NCBI RefSeq assembly: GCF_003148495.1
Contig: NZ_QGGH01000003.1
Location: 620,001 to 684,000, forward strand
Reading direction: 5' to 3'
DNA from: Mesorhizobium loti
GTDB taxonomy: Bacteria; Pseudomonadota; Alphaproteobacteria; Rhizobiales; Rhizobiaceae
Length of the DNA: 64,000 bases
Shown here one piece after another: positions 53,966 to 63,919 of this stretch. How positions within the stretch are numbered: position 1 is the first letter of the stretch; the number at the start of each line of letters is the position of its first letter. The translations under genes and the position numbers were made by a program. The notes below the pieces were generated by a model. It did not search any database. It was given only the letters and a program-made list of their open reading frames with translations, and had not been told where the DNA came from.

Positions 53966-54040
53966 GCGCAATTCCCAAGGGAAAGCGCTATGCGCTTTTC
54001 CCGGGAAAACCGTTACACACTTTTCCTGGAATTGCTCTAG
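53966..54040. repeat. Rhizobial dispersed palindromic repeat (GCAATTCC family), second copy
   Basis: GCAATTCC (53968-53975) pairs with GGAATTGC (54028-54035). Read on the minus strand it contains GAGCAATTCCAGGAAAAGTG followed by a GGTTTTCC block, like the copy at 10608-10710. Its right end overlaps the RND gene stop. Confidence 0.65.
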
Positions 54041-57000
54041 CTCGGCAGCGCCGGCATCAGCTTGGGATCCGGTTTCTCGGCCAGGTGAGGCAGGTCCTTG
54101 CTGGCGATGAAGGTGTAGAACATAGGCACGACGAAGAGCGTGAACATGGTTCCGACCAGGATGCCGGTGAAGATAACCAGGCCCATCGAATAGCGGGCCG
54201 CGGCACCAGCGCCGCTGGACGTGATCAGCGGTACCACGCCCAGCGCCATCGCCGCCGTCGTCATCAGGATCGGCCGCAGGCGCACCTTGGCCGAGGCGAT
54301 GATGGCGTCACGCCGTCGCATGCCATGGATTTCGCGCTGCTGGTTGGCGAACTCGACCAGCAGGATGCCGTGCTTGGTGATCAGACCAATCAGTGTGATC
54401 AGGCCGACCTGCGTGTAGATGTTGAGCGTTCCGAGGCCCAGATTGAGCGGCACGATCGCGCCGAAGATCGACAGCGGCACCGCCATCATGATGATCAGCG
54501 GGTCGCGGAAACTCTCAAACTGCGCCGCCAGCACCAGATAGATGACGACAACGGCCGCCGCGAAAGCGATCAGGATGGTGTTGCCCTGTTCCTTTTCCTG
54601 TCGCGATTGACCGGAATAGTCGACGAAGAAGGTGTCGGGCAGGCTCTCGTTGGCGATGTCCTCCAGCGCTTTCAGCCCGTCGCCGGTGGTGACGCCGGGC
54701 AGCGGAAGCGCCGAAATCGTCGACGAATTCAGCTGGTTGAACTGCTCGATGGCGGCCGGCGCCGCATTGGTCGAAATCTTGACCACCGCTGACAGCGGCA
54801 CCATCTCGCCCGTCACGCTGCGCACGAAGTATTCGCCGAGCTTGTCGGGGTTGTCGCGAAATTCCTGCGGCACCTGCGGGATGATGTCGTAGCTGTTGGA
54901 GTCGCGATCGAACTGGGCCACTTCGGCGCCGCCGACCAGCAAGGTCAGCGTGCGGCCGATATCGGCGATCGGCAGGTTGAGCGCCGCGGCGCGGTCACGG
55001 TCGATGGTCACCGTCACCTCGGGTGCGTCATAGGCCATCGAATTCTGCACGACGATGAAGCGGCCGGAGGCTTGCGCCTTGTTCTTGATCTGCTCGGCCA
55101 CCTCGTACACTTCCGAGGAATCGCCGGTCGATCGCACCACCATGGAGATGGGCAGGCCGCCGCCGGAGCCCGGCAGCGTCGGCGGCGCGAAGACGAAGGC
55201 CTGGACCCCCGCCACTTTGGCGATACGAGCCGTAATGTCGGCCTGCAGTTCCTTTGAATTGCGCTTGCGTTCCGCCCAGTCCTTGAAGGCAAAGCCGACG
55301 AAGGCGCTGTTTGTCGTGCCGCCGAAGGCGACGGCCGAGAACTGCGCCCGTGTTTCGGGAATATCCTTCACCAGACCGAGAATCTGGTTGACGTATGTCT
55401 CGGTGTAATCGGAGGTCGCATAACGCGGGGCTGTCACAAGCGAGAGCAGAAAGCCCTGGTCTTCTTCCGGCGCCAGTTCGGTTGAGGTCTTGGTGAACAT
55501 GAAGCCGGTGACGCCGACAAGCGCAAGCACGATTATCAGTGTCAATGGGCGATAGTTCAGCGACCCGGTGACGGCCCGTTCATAGACATGCTCGACGCGA
55601 GCGAAGGTAGCGTCGACGATACGCTGGAAACGGCCCGGCGTGCCGGACTTCAGGAGGCGTGCCGACATCATCGGGGTGATGGTGATGGCGATGACGCCCG
55701 ACAGGACCACCGAGCCGGCGAGCGTGACCGCGAATTCACGGAACAGCGCGCCGGTCAGGCCGCCGGTGAAGGCCAGCGGCGCGAACACGGCGGCCAGCGT
55801 CATGGTCATGGCAACGATGGCCGACGCTATTTCGCGCATACCGCTGAATGCAGCCTGCATCGGCGACATGTGGTCTTCTTCCATATGGCGATGGATGTTC
55901 TCCACCACCACGATGGCGTCGTCGACCACCAGGCCGATCGCCAGCACCATGGCCAGCAGCGACAGGAGGTTGATCGAATAGCCGACCGCAAACAAAAGGA
56001 AACAGACGCCGATCAGCGACAGCGGGATGGTGATGATCGGCATCATCACCGAACGGAAAGAACCAAGGAACAAAAGGATGACGACGACGACGATGGCAAC
56101 CGCCTCGGCGATGGTCTTGAACACTTCTTCGATCGAGGCGCTGATCTGTCCGGTCGCGTCGTAGACTACCTCGATCGTCATGCCCTTCGGCAGCGTCTCC
56201 TGAATCTGCGGCACCAGCTTGGTGAGCGCCGCCGCCGTGGTCAGCGGATTGGCGGCCGGCGTCGGGAAGATAGCGAGGAAGGTGCCGGGCTTGCCGTTGA
56301 AGCTGACCCTGGTGTCGGTGTTCTCGGCAGCGAGCTCGACCCGAGCCACGTCGCGCAACCGCACCACATTGCCATCGGTCGAGCGCAGCGGCAGTTCGGC
56401 GAACGCCTCTGGCGTCTGCAACGTCGAGCGCACGGTGATCGACGAGACGACATACTCGTTCTGGGTGTTGCCGGGCGCCGACAGGAAGTTGGAATTGTTG
56501 ATCGCCGTCAGCACTTCGGAGGCCGTCACGCCGCGCGCGGCAAGCTTGATCGGATCGATCCAGACGCGCATCGAGTATTCCTGGGCGCCGAAGATCTGCA
56601 CGTCGGCGACGCCTTCGACCGTCGACATGCGCGGCCTGATGACGCGTTCGATATACTCCGTCAGCTGCTCCTTCGTCATGTTCGGATTCTGCATCGAGAT
56701 GTACATCATCGCGAACTGCTGGCCGGTGCCCTTGACGATGACAGGATCCTTGGAGGCGTCGGGCAAGGTGCCGCGCACGCCCTGGACCTTGGACAGCACT
56801 TCGGTCAGCGCGACGTCGGGGTTGGAACCGAGCTTCATCTGCACCGTCACGGTGCTGGACGACGGACGGCTGGACGAGGTGACGTAGTCGATGTTCTCGG
56901 TCGAGGCGACGGCGCGGGCGATCGGGGCGGAAATGAAGCCCTGGATCAGATCGGCGCTGGCGCCTGGATAGGCCGTCGTGATGGTGATCGCCGTTTCGTC

Positions 57001-57120
57001 GACCTTCGGATACTGCCGGATCGACAGGTTGAAGATGCCCTGGAAACCCAGGAGCAGGATCATGCAGGCAAGGACCGTCGAAAGGACGGGCCGGCGAATG
57101 AAGAGATCGGAAAAGCTCAT
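54037..57120 (-). CDS. RND efflux pump, inner-membrane transporter (AcrB/MexF class)
   Basis: 1027 residues, the HAE-1 size. N-terminal helix FIRRPVLSTVLACMILLLGF, two large periplasmic loops and twelve predicted helices. Proton-relay residues lie in GLVVDDAIVVVENIHRHMEED; other family blocks are GVVPLITSSGAGAAARYSMG and the switch-loop-like GSGGGLPISMVVRS. Pumps of this class expel drugs, dyes and plant phenolics. The 4-bp overlap with the adaptor gene shows one operon; no outer-membrane channel gene is present. Regulation probably by the divergent TetR gene at 58600. Confidence 0.95.
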   Translation of the reverse strand: MSFSDLFIRRPVLSTVLACMILLLGFQGIFNLSIRQYPKVDETAITITTAYPGASADLIQGFISAPIARAVASTENIDYVTSSSRPSSSTVTVQMKLGSNPDVALTEVLSKVQGVRGTLPDASKDPVIVKGTGQQFAMMYISMQNPNMTKEQLTEYIERVIRPRMSTVEGVADVQIFGAQEYSMRVWIDPIKLAARGVTASEVLTAINNSNFLSAPGNTQNEYVVSSITVRSTLQTPEAFAELPLRSTDGNVVRLRDVARVELAAENTDTRVSFNGKPGTFLAIFPTPAANPLTTAAALTKLVPQIQETLPKGMTIEVVYDATGQISASIEEVFKTIAEAVAIVVVVILLFLGSFRSVMMPIITIPLSLIGVCFLLFAVGYSINLLSLLAMVLAIGLVVDDAIVVVENIHRHMEEDHMSPMQAAFSGMREIASAIVAMTMTLAAVFAPLAFTGGLTGALFREFAVTLAGSVVLSGVIAITITPMMSARLLKSGTPGRFQRIVDATFARVEHVYERAVTGSLNYRPLTLIIVLALVGVTGFMFTKTSTELAPEEDQGFLLSLVTAPRYATSDYTETYVNQILGLVKDIPETRAQFSAVAFGGTTNSAFVGFAFKDWAERKRNSKELQADITARIAKVAGVQAFVFAPPTLPGSGGGLPISMVVRSTGDSSEVYEVAEQIKNKAQASGRFIVVQNSMAYDAPEVTVTIDRDRAAALNLPIADIGRTLTLLVGGAEVAQFDRDSNSYDIIPQVPQEFRDNPDKLGEYFVRSVTGEMVPLSAVVKISTNAAPAAIEQFNQLNSSTISALPLPGVTTGDGLKALEDIANESLPDTFFVDYSGQSRQEKEQGNTILIAFAAAVVVIYLVLAAQFESFRDPLIIMMAVPLSIFGAIVPLNLGLGTLNIYTQVGLITLIGLITKHGILLVEFANQQREIHGMRRRDAIIASAKVRLRPILMTTAAMALGVVPLITSSGAGAAARYSMGLVIFTGILVGTMFTLFVVPMFYTFIASKDLPHLAEKPDPKLMPALPS

Positions 57121-58454
57121 TGCTGGTCGGCCTGCTTGTTCGCCGATTTGGTCGGGTCGATGGTGTTGTCTACGGCGACGGACATGCCGTTGAAGAGGCG
57201 ATTCTGACCGGCGGTGACAACCTCGTCGCCTGCCTTCAGCCCCTCGACGATCTCGACCATGCCTTGATTGCGGCGGCCTGGCTTGACGAACACCTGCGAC
57301 AGCACCAGCGCAGGCTTGTCACCTTCCGCCGCCGGCTTGGCCGGGTCGGCAGCCTTGTCCGCCGGCTTTGCCGCATCGGCGGCAGGCTTGGCTGCATCAG
57401 CTGCCGGCTTCATGGCATCGGCCGGCTTGGTGTCTGCCGGCTTGGCGTCAGCCGGTTTGTCCGTGGCTGAAGCAGCGGGTTTTTCTTCCGGCTTGGCTGC
57501 CTGCGCCGGGGCCGCCTCGGCGGGCTTCGCCGGCTGCACCACGAAGATGTAGTCGCCATAGAGGCTTGTCGTCAGTGCCGTCTGCGGCAGCGTCAGCACG
57601 TTCTGCTCTTCGGGCAGTTCGACACGCACCTGCACGAATTGGCCAGGGGTCAGCTTGCCGTCGGGATTGGCGACTTCCGCCCTGACGTTCACCAGCCGGC
57701 TGGACGAGTCGATCTTCGGGTCGATGCCGCGAATGGCGCCGGCAAACGGCTTGTCCTCACCGCCGAAGCCCAACCGAACCGTCTGGCCGATCTTGAGCAA
57801 GGCGAGTTGCTGTTCGGGAACCGAGAAATCGACCCGCATCGTGTCGAGATCCTGCAGCGTCACCACGGCGGTGCCGGGCGCCAGATACTGGCCGATATCG
57901 ATCTTCGGAATGCCCACCGTGCCGCCGAAAGGCGCCGTCAACTGCTTCTGGTCGAGCACGGCCTGCAGCTTGGTGACCTGAGAGGCCGAGGCCGAGGCCG
58001 CCGCACGCGCCGTGTCCAGCGTCGAGTCGGAGCCGACGCCACGCCTTGTCAGTTCGATGGCGCGGGCCAGCGATGTCTGATCGAGCGCGGCTTGCGCTTT
58101 CTGCGCGTCGAGATCGGCGCGCTCGACGGCGTCGTCGAGCTGCAGCAGAACCGCATTGTCGGCCACTTTCTGGTTGGCATGGAAAAGGATGTCCTTGACG
58201 ATGCCGGTGGTCTCAACCGTCAGGTCAACACCGCGTACGGCCTTGACCGTACCGATCGCCTCGACGCCCGGCGTCCAGGTTGAAGGCTTTGCGATGGTCG
58301 TCGACACAGTTGCCGCCGGCGGCTTCATCGATGCGAAATACTGCTTGATGCCGTTGTCGCGCAGGAAGTTGAAGCCGACGATACCGCCGACCACGACAAC
58401 GAGCACGGCCAGAACCAGAACGATAATAAAGATACGGAGTATGCGCTTGAACAA
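57117..58454 (-). CDS. RND efflux periplasmic adaptor (membrane fusion protein)
   Basis: 445 residues from a TTG at 58454 with GAGGGGA 5 nt upstream; the ATG at 58529 adds a non-hydrophobic piece lying in the promoter region. N-terminal membrane anchor (FIIVLVLAVLVVVVGGIVGF), lipoyl/hairpin part (VETTGIVKDILFHANQKV, LTAPFGGTVGIPKIDIGQYLAPG), beta-barrel. An unusual Ala/Pro/Lys/Asp-rich insert (about 75 residues, PADAAKPA-like repeats) sits between the barrel and the last VEIVEGLKAGDEVVTAGQNRL strand region. Links pump to an outer-membrane channel. Confidence 0.92.
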   Translation of the reverse strand: MFKRILRIFIIVLVLAVLVVVVGGIVGFNFLRDNGIKQYFASMKPPAATVSTTIAKPSTWTPGVEAIGTVKAVRGVDLTVETTGIVKDILFHANQKVADNAVLLQLDDAVERADLDAQKAQAALDQTSLARAIELTRRGVGSDSTLDTARAAASASASQVTKLQAVLDQKQLTAPFGGTVGIPKIDIGQYLAPGTAVVTLQDLDTMRVDFSVPEQQLALLKIGQTVRLGFGGEDKPFAGAIRGIDPKIDSSSRLVNVRAEVANPDGKLTPGQFVQVRVELPEEQNVLTLPQTALTTSLYGDYIFVVQPAKPAEAAPAQAAKPEEKPAASATDKPADAKPADTKPADAMKPAADAAKPAADAAKPADKAADPAKPAAEGDKPALVLSQVFVKPGRRNQGMVEIVEGLKAGDEVVTAGQNRLFNGMSVAVDNTIDPTKSANKQADQQ

Positions 58455-58548
58455 GGAGGTCCCCTCAGTCGAAATCCGGCGCGAAGCGCGGACATCGGGA
58501 CACATATCGACTGCGGGTCCCGATTTCAAATAGTGGCGGTCTTACTGT

Positions 58549-58562
58549 ACCGTCTGGACGGT
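58549..58562. promoter_or_regulatory. TetR operator of the RND efflux operon
   Basis: ACCGTC-TG-GACGGT, perfect 6-bp arms with a 2-bp centre, in the 145-bp gap between the adaptor gene (-) and the TetR gene (+). It should serve repression of both. Confidence 0.7.
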
Positions 58563-58599
58563 CTTGTCAATTGGGCCTAAGCTTGCGAAGGGAGGCGCC

Positions 58600-59133
58600 A
58601 TGAGAGCCCAACGAACGAACTCGCGCGAGAAAATTCTCGCTGCGGCGGCCGATGTCGCACGGGAATCCGGGCCCGGCAGCCTGTCGCTGGAAGCGGTCGC
58701 CAGCCGCGCCGGTGTATCGAAGGGCGGGCTGCTCTACAATTTCCCGACCAAGGCCAAATTGATGCAAGGTCTGGTCGAAGGCTATCTGCGTGAATTCGAG
58801 CACGCGCTGGACTCCGCCCGCACGAATGACAAGGACGAAAATCCGCTGGCCGTCTACATCAGGCTGTCGGCCAATGATTGCGAGGACAAGCAGCCGTCCG
58901 CGTCCTGGATCTTCTCGGCGATCGCCGAGGATCCCGATTTCATGACGCCGATAAAGACATTCAAGCGGCAGCTTTTCGAGCGGCTGAAGGGCGAGACGCC
59001 GGACCTCAAATCGCTGCTGGTCTGCTACCTCGCCATCGAGGGATTGCGCAGCATGAACCTCTTCGATTCGGACGTCCTGTCGAAAGACGAGCGAGAGCTG
59101 CTGGTATCGTCCTTGCTCGAGATTGCCAGATAG
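58600..59133 (+). CDS. TetR-family repressor of the RND efflux operon
   Basis: 177 residues from ATG 58600 (GGGAGG upstream; the ATG-like start at 58564 covers the operator flank). HTH about residues 8-50: REKILAAAADVARESGPGSLSLEAVASRAGVSKGGLLYNFPTKAKLMQGL. The ligand domain (75-177) is of the TetR_C group seen with efflux genes. Divergent to the adaptor-pump operon with ACCGTC-TG-GACGGT between them, the classical layout for a local repressor. Inducer unknown. Confidence 0.9.
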   Translation: MRAQRTNSREKILAAAADVARESGPGSLSLEAVASRAGVSKGGLLYNFPTKAKLMQGLVEGYLREFEHALDSARTNDKDENPLAVYIRLSANDCEDKQPSASWIFSAIAEDPDFMTPIKTFKRQLFERLKGETPDLKSLLVCYLAIEGLRSMNLFDSDVLSKDERELLVSSLLEIAR

Positions 59134-59152
59134 GCACGGCTGATCGAGGGGC

Positions 59153-59593
59153 TCAATCCACGGCGCGCTCGATGTCGCGGCGCAGGACGATCGCGGTTGT
59201 CAGGTCCTCGACACCGCCATGACTGGCGATCAGATCGCGCAGCGTGTTCAGCCTGTCGATGGACGGCACCTCGATCTCGACGATGAGATCGAGCTGGCCG
59301 CTGACCGATGACACCCGCCGGACTTCCGGATAGCGCGCCAGCTGGTCGAGGATACCGATCGACGGCGTGCGTATCAGCGTGACAAGCAGGAAGGCGCAGA
59401 TCAGCCCCTTGTCCATCTGACCGATATCGGCGCGGTAGCCACGGATGACGCCGCTGTTTTCCAGCGAGGCCACCCGCTCGCTCGTCGCGCTGCGCGACAG
59501 GCCGATGCGTCCCGCAAGCGTCTTCAGCGGGATGCGGGCCTCCTTCGACAGGATGCCGAGAATGTCCCTGTCCTTGGCGTCCAGTTCCCTCAT
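59153..59593 (-). CDS. Lrp/AsnC-family transcriptional regulator
   Basis: 146 residues from ATG 59593 with GGGAG upstream; the much longer open frame to 61054 is antisense to the fusion gene and is rejected. N-terminal HTH (LDAKDRDILGILSKEARIPLKTLAGRIGLSRSATSERVASLENSGVI), C-terminal RAM domain (about 65-140) for amino-acid binding. Divergent from the kinase-M23-aminotransferase fusion with two TGTGCCGG sites 21 bp apart between them, so it probably controls that gene and itself, and perhaps the amino-acid binding protein downstream. Confidence 0.92.
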   Translation of the reverse strand: MRELDAKDRDILGILSKEARIPLKTLAGRIGLSRSATSERVASLENSGVIRGYRADIGQMDKGLICAFLLVTLIRTPSIGILDQLARYPEVRRVSSVSGQLDLIVEIEVPSIDRLNTLRDLIASHGGVEDLTTAIVLRRDIERAVD

Positions 59594-59622
59594 CACACCA
59601 CGCTCCCATCCGCTTCCGTTAA

Positions 59623-59657
59623 TGTGCCGGCCAATGCAGTCATTGTGCCGGCGCAAT
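59623..59657. promoter_or_regulatory. Paired Lrp-like binding sites
   Basis: TGTGCCGG occurs at 59623-59630 and 59644-59651, a 21-bp step (two helical turns). The second is part of the near-palindrome ATTGTGCCGGCGCAAT (59642-59657). This phased arrangement suits an Lrp/AsnC octamer at the divergent promoters. Confidence 0.6.
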
Positions 59658-59725
59658 CGACGCTTTGCCGGATGCCCCATTTTTAAGCCCATGCCAAGCT
59701 TTGCGAAAGCAGATGCGGATTGCCG

Positions 59726-62700
59726 ATGACCAATGTTTCCCACCCAGCGCCTCAGTTCTCGCAAAGCGAGGCCATCGATATCGCCGCGCGGCATTTCGGC
59801 ATTGCCGGCAGCGTCACGCCGCTGGACAGTGAGCGCGACCAGAATTTCAAGCTGACCGCGCCCGACCGGTCGCTGTGGATCCTCAAGATCGTCAACGCCA
59901 GCGAGCCGCTCGGTGAGAGCGAATTCCAGACGGCGCTGTTCGAGCACCTGGAGCGCAACAGCCCTGATCTCGCCGTACCGCGTCTCAGGACGACGGTGCG
60001 GGGAATATCGCTCGCTCACGCCACCGGCGCCGGCGGCGAAGACCATGCCGTGCGGCTGGTGTCGTGGCTTGCCGGCCGGCCGCTGGCCGAGAGCCCATCC
60101 ACTCCTGCGTTGCTTGAAAGCCTCGGTGGCGCGCTCGGCCGGTTGGACCGCGCCCTGCAAGGCTTCATCCACCCCGGTGCGCTGCGCACGTTCGACTGGG
60201 ACATTCGCCGGGCCGGTGCCGCGCGGCAACGCCTTCACCATATCGACGACGACCAGGATCGCTTGTTGCTGGAGCGGTTCCTCGATCATTTCGATGCCGC
60301 GATCGCGCCCCGGCTGCCGGTGCTGCGGGCGCAGGTGATCCACAACGACGCCAATGACTGGAATGTGCTGGTCGATCCGGAGCGGCCCGAGCGCGTCGCC
60401 GGGCTGATCGATTTCGGCGATGCCTTGCACAGCGTGCTGATCGCCGAGGTAGCGGTCGCCTGTGCCTATGCCATCCTCGATGCCGAGGATCCGATCGCCG
60501 CCGCCGCCCGTCTTGCAGCCGGGTTCCATGCCGAATATCCGCTGCGCGAAGAGGAGCTCGATCTGCTCTTCGATCTCATTGTTATGCGTCTCGTCACCTC
60601 GGTGACGCTGTCGGCGGCGCGCAAGGAACGGACCACCGACAATCCCTATCTGTCCATCTCGGAAGCGCCGGCCTGGCGCCTGCTGCGACGCCTGGGAGCG
60701 ATGAACCGGCGCTTCGCGACGGCGATCCTGCGCCACGCCTGCGGCTTTGAGGCCGCGCCCGGAGCTCGCGCTGTCACGAGCTGGATCGCGGCGAACCGCG
60801 CGCAGCTTGTGCCCATCCTCGACCGCCACCCGGCGACGCTTGCCAAGGCGCTGGTGCCTTATGGCGATCCGCAAAATCCGATGACGGTGACATCGGCCGC
60901 GCAGCAACCCGACAAGGCGAGCGCATGGTGGGACGCCTATTGCGCCGAGCATGGCATTGCACTCGGCATCGGCCCGTGGGGCGAGGCGCGCACGGTCTAC
61001 ACCAGCGACATCTTCCACTCTCGGTTCGTCGAAGGCGCCCGCCGCGCCAATCATCTGGGCCTCGATCTTTTCATGCCGGCGGGCACGCGGCTCTACACGC
61101 CCCTAGCCGCCACCGTCAGAAGCGTCGAGATCGAGGAGGATCCGCTCGGCTATGGCTGCCTGGTGGCGCTGGAGCATGCCCCGCCGGGGTGCCCGCCCTT
61201 CATCACCCTGTGGGGGCATATGGCGCATGAGGCAGGTCGGCGTCTGAAGGTCGGCGAGCATCTGCAAGCCGGCGCGCTTGTCGGCGAGATGGGATCGCCA
61301 GCAGAAAATGGCGGCTGGGCGCCGCATCTGCATTTCCAGATATCGACGGACACAAGTCTCACCGCACGCGACATTCTCGGTGTCGGCGAAGAACGCTATC
61401 TCTCAGTCTGGCAAGAGCTGTTTCCGGACGCCGCCGACCTGGCCGGCATTCCGCCCGAAACCTTCCAGCAAAGCGGTCGTTCCCGTCCGCAGATCGTTGC
61501 CGCGCGCAAGGCGTCGCTGCTGCCCAATCTCTCGATCTCCTATTCCGAGCCGATCAAGTTCGTGCGCGGCGAAGGCGTCTGGCTGATCGACGACACCGGC
61601 CGCGCCTATCTCGATTGCTTCAACAATGTCTGCCACCTCGGCCATGCCCATCCCGATGTGGTCGAGGCGATCGCCAGGCAGGCGGCGAAACTCAACACCA
61701 ACACGCGCTATCTGCACGACGCCATCGTCACTTACGCGGAACGGCTGACCGCGACGCTGCCTGCCGGCCTGTCGGTGGCGTCCTTCGCCTGTTCGGGCAG
61801 CGAGGCCAACAGCCTGATGCTGCGCATGGCGCGGATCCACACCGGCCGCAGCGAGGCGATCGTGCTCGACTGGGGCTATCACGGCACGACGCAGGAACTG
61901 ATCGACCTCAGCCCCTACAAATACAAGCGCAAGGGCGGCAAGGGGCGCCCGCCGCATGTGTTCGAGGCGAGTGTTCCCGACAGCTACCATGCCCCGGCCG
62001 ACTGGCCTGTTGACGAGCATGCAAAGCGCTTTGCCGAAAGCGTCGCCGAACAGATCGCCGATATGGCCAGAGAGGGTCGCGCGCCTGGCCTGTTCCTGGC
62101 GGAATCGATCCCCAGCGTTGCCGGCCAGGTGTTCCTGCCGGACGGCTATCTCGCGGAAGTCTACGCGATGGTGCGCGCCGCCGGCGGCATCTGCGCCGCC
62201 GACGAGGTGCAGGTCGGCTTTGGCCGCGTCGGCAGCCATTGGTGGGCTTTCGAGACGCAAGGGGTGACGCCCGACATCGTCACCATGGGCAAGCCGATCG
62301 GCAACGGCCATCCGATGGCGGCCTTGGTGACGACCACCGAGATCGCCGCCTCGTTCAACAACGGCATGGAGTATTTCAACACTTTCGGCGGCAATCCGGT
62401 ATCCTGCGCGGCCGGGCTTGCGGTGCTCGACGTCATCGAGCGGGACAACCTCAGGCGCAACGCGATGGAGATCGGCGACTACCTCATGGCGGGGTTCAAG
62501 GCCTTGCAGGCCCGCTACGACAGTATCGGCGATGTGCGCGGCCAAGGGCTCTTCCTCGGCATCGAATTGGTCGAGGACCGCAACAGCAAGGCGCCGGCGA
62601 CCGCTCTTGCCCGACGCGTCAACGACGGGGTCAGGGCACGCGGCGTGCTGATCGGCACCGAAGGGCCGCACGACAATGTGCTGAAGATGCGCCCGCCGAT

Positions 62701-62782
62701 GATCTTCAGCCGGGCCAATGCCGATCATCTGGTCGGCGTTCTCGACGAGACGCTGGCGGCGGTTCTGGCGGAAGGGACTTAG
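59726..62782 (+). CDS. Fusion protein: APH-type kinase, M23 peptidase-like domain and class III aminotransferase
   Basis: 1018 residues, no signal peptide. Part 1 (about 1-340) is an aminoglycoside-phosphotransferase/hydroxylysine-kinase-like domain with the catalytic HNDANDWN (His206) and IDFGD. Part 2 (about 430-545) is an M23/LytM fold with an intact zinc pattern: H-x3-D (His443, HLGLD) and H-x-H (His534 on, HLHF). Part 3 (about 580-1018) is a class III aminotransferase/phospho-lyase, PLP Lys856 in [12 protein letters not shown], close to the AGXT2L group that acts on phosphoethanolamine or phosphohydroxylysine. Kinase plus phospho-lyase suggests phosphorylation of an amino alcohol and then elimination. 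Why a metallopeptidase-like domain stays in the cytosol is unclear. Confidence 0.9.
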   Translation: MTNVSHPAPQFSQSEAIDIAARHFGIAGSVTPLDSERDQNFKLTAPDRSLWILKIVNASEPLGESEFQTALFEHLERNSPDLAVPRLRTTVRGISLAHATGAGGEDHAVRLVSWLAGRPLAESPSTPALLESLGGALGRLDRALQGFIHPGALRTFDWDIRRAGAARQRLHHIDDDQDRLLLERFLDHFDAAIAPRLPVLRAQVIHNDANDWNVLVDPERPERVAGLIDFGDALHSVLIAEVAVACAYAILDAEDPIAAAARLAAGFHAEYPLREEELDLLFDLIVMRLVTSVTLSAARKERTTDNPYLSISEAPAWRLLRRLGAMNRRFATAILRHACGFEAAPGARAVTSWIAANRAQLVPILDRHPATLAKALVPYGDPQNPMTVTSAAQQPDKASAWWDAYCAEHGIALGIGPWGEARTVYTSDIFHSRFVEGARRANHLGLDLFMPAGTRLYTPLAATVRSVEIEEDPLGYGCLVALEHAPPGCPPFITLWGHMAHEAGRRLKVGEHLQAGALVGEMGSPAENGGWAPHLHFQISTDTSLTARDILGVGEERYLSVWQELFPDAADLAGIPPETFQQSGRSRPQIVAARKASLLPNLSISYSEPIKFVRGEGVWLIDDTGRAYLDCFNNVCHLGHAHPDVVEAIARQAAKLNTNTRYLHDAIVTYAERLTATLPAGLSVASFACSGSEANSLMLRMARIHTGRSEAIVLDWGYHGTTQELIDLSPYKYKRKGGKGRPPHVFEASVPDSYHAPADWPVDEHAKRFAESVAEQIADMAREGRAPGLFLAESIPSVAGQVFLPDGYLAEVYAMVRAAGGICAADEVQVGFGRVGSHWWAFETQGVTPDIVTMGKPIGNGHPMAALVTTTEIAASFNNGMEYFNTFGGNPVSCAAGLAVLDVIERDNLRRNAMEIGDYLMAGFKALQARYDSIGDVRGQGLFLGIELVEDRNSKAPATALARRVNDGVRARGVLIGTEGPHDNVLKMRPPMIFSRANADHLVGVLDETLAAVLAEGT

Positions 62783-62905
62783 GGCAGATCCCGCAAGCCC
62801 AGGCGGCGCGCGGACGGATTCACGACAGCGATTTTCACGAACTTCCGGCGCTCCACGTGCCGGCGGCAGGAGAGGCTTTTGCCTCATCAAGGGAGGAAAC
62901 AAATC

Positions 62906-63919
62906 ATGAGACATGCAGTCATCACCGCGCTCGTGCTTGCATCGGCCACGCTGGCCGTTCCGGCGAAAGCGGACACATTCGACATCGTCAAGCAGAGGGG
63001 TTCGATCCTGTGCGGCGTCAGCCAGGGCGTTGCCGGTTTTTCGTCACCCGACGACCAAGGGAAATGGGGCGGCTTCGACATCGATTTCTGCCGCGCTGTC
63101 TCGGCCGCCGTTTTCGGCGACCCCGACAAGGTGAGCTATGTGGCGCTGTCGACCAAGGAACGCTTCACCGCCCTGCAGGCCGGCACCGTCGATATCCTGT
63201 CGCGGCAGTCGACGTGGACGCTGTCGCGTGACACCGGCATGGGCATCCACTTCGCCGGCACCGCCTATTATGACGGCCAGGGCTTCATGGTGCGCAAGGA
63301 CCTCGGCGTCGACAGCGCGCTCAAGTTGTCGGGAGCCACGGTCTGCGCGGAGCAGGGCACGACCACGGAGCAGAATGTCGCCGACTATTTCACGGCCAAC
63401 AAGATGAAGTACGAGGCGGTCGTCATCGATTCTGCCGACAGCATCATCAAGGCGTTCGATAGCGGCCGCTGCGACGTCTACACCACGGACGCATCGGCGC
63501 TTTATGCGCAGCGCCTGAAGCTGACCGACCCCGCCGCCTTCACCGTGCTGCCCGAGATCATTTCGAAGGAACCGCTCGGCCCGGCCGTTCGCAAGGGCGA
63601 CGATAAGTGGTTCGACATCGTGCGCTGGACGTTGTTCTCGCTGATCGAGGCGGAAGAGGAAGGCATCACCCAGGCCAATGCGGAAGCCTCGCTGAAGTCA
63701 CAGAATCCGACGATCCGCCGCTTCCTCGGCGTCGACGGTGACAATGGCCAGCAGCTTGGGCTCGAGCCTGCCTTCGCCTACAACATCGTCGCCAAGGTCG
63801 GCAACTATGGCGAGATGTTCGAGCGCAATCTCGGTCAGTCCAGCCAGCTGAAAATAGCGCGCGGCATCAATGCGCTGTGGAACGCCGGCGGCCTGATGTA
63901 CGCGCCACCGGCGCGCTGA
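62906..63919 (+). CDS. General amino-acid ABC transporter, periplasmic binding protein (AapJ/BztA-like)
   Basis: 337 residues from ATG 62906 (GGGAGG upstream). Signal peptide to about residue 23 (VPAKA-DTF). Mature start FDIVKQRGSILCGVSQGVAGFSSPDDQGKWGGFDIDFCRAVSAAVFGDPDKVSYV is typical of AapJ. C-terminal block WFDIVRWTLFSLIEAEEEGITQANA and the FERNLG region agree. Family-3 binding protein for polar L-amino acids. The permease genes probably follow beyond the window. It lies 123 bp after the fusion gene, so uptake and metabolism of an amino acid may be linked. Confidence 0.9.
   Translation: MRHAVITALVLASATLAVPAKADTFDIVKQRGSILCGVSQGVAGFSSPDDQGKWGGFDIDFCRAVSAAVFGDPDKVSYVALSTKERFTALQAGTVDILSRQSTWTLSRDTGMGIHFAGTAYYDGQGFMVRKDLGVDSALKLSGATVCAEQGTTTEQNVADYFTANKMKYEAVVIDSADSIIKAFDSGRCDVYTTDASALYAQRLKLTDPAAFTVLPEIISKEPLGPAVRKGDDKWFDIVRWTLFSLIEAEEEGITQANAEASLKSQNPTIRRFLGVDGDNGQQLGLEPAFAYNIVAKVGNYGEMFERNLGQSSQLKIARGINALWNAGGLMYAPPAR

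Noticed and set aside
55588..57207. 539-codon open frame on the plus strand
   Set aside because: Antisense to the RND pump gene; the His/Arg/Asp-rich translation is a shadow of membrane-protein codons.
59153..61054. 633-codon reading of the Lrp gene
   Set aside because: The extra 487 codons are antisense to the fusion gene; the ATG at 59593 gives a normal 146-residue Lrp.
59726..62782. Secreted cell-wall hydrolase from the M23 motif
   Set aside because: There is no signal peptide and the domain lies between two cytosolic enzyme domains.
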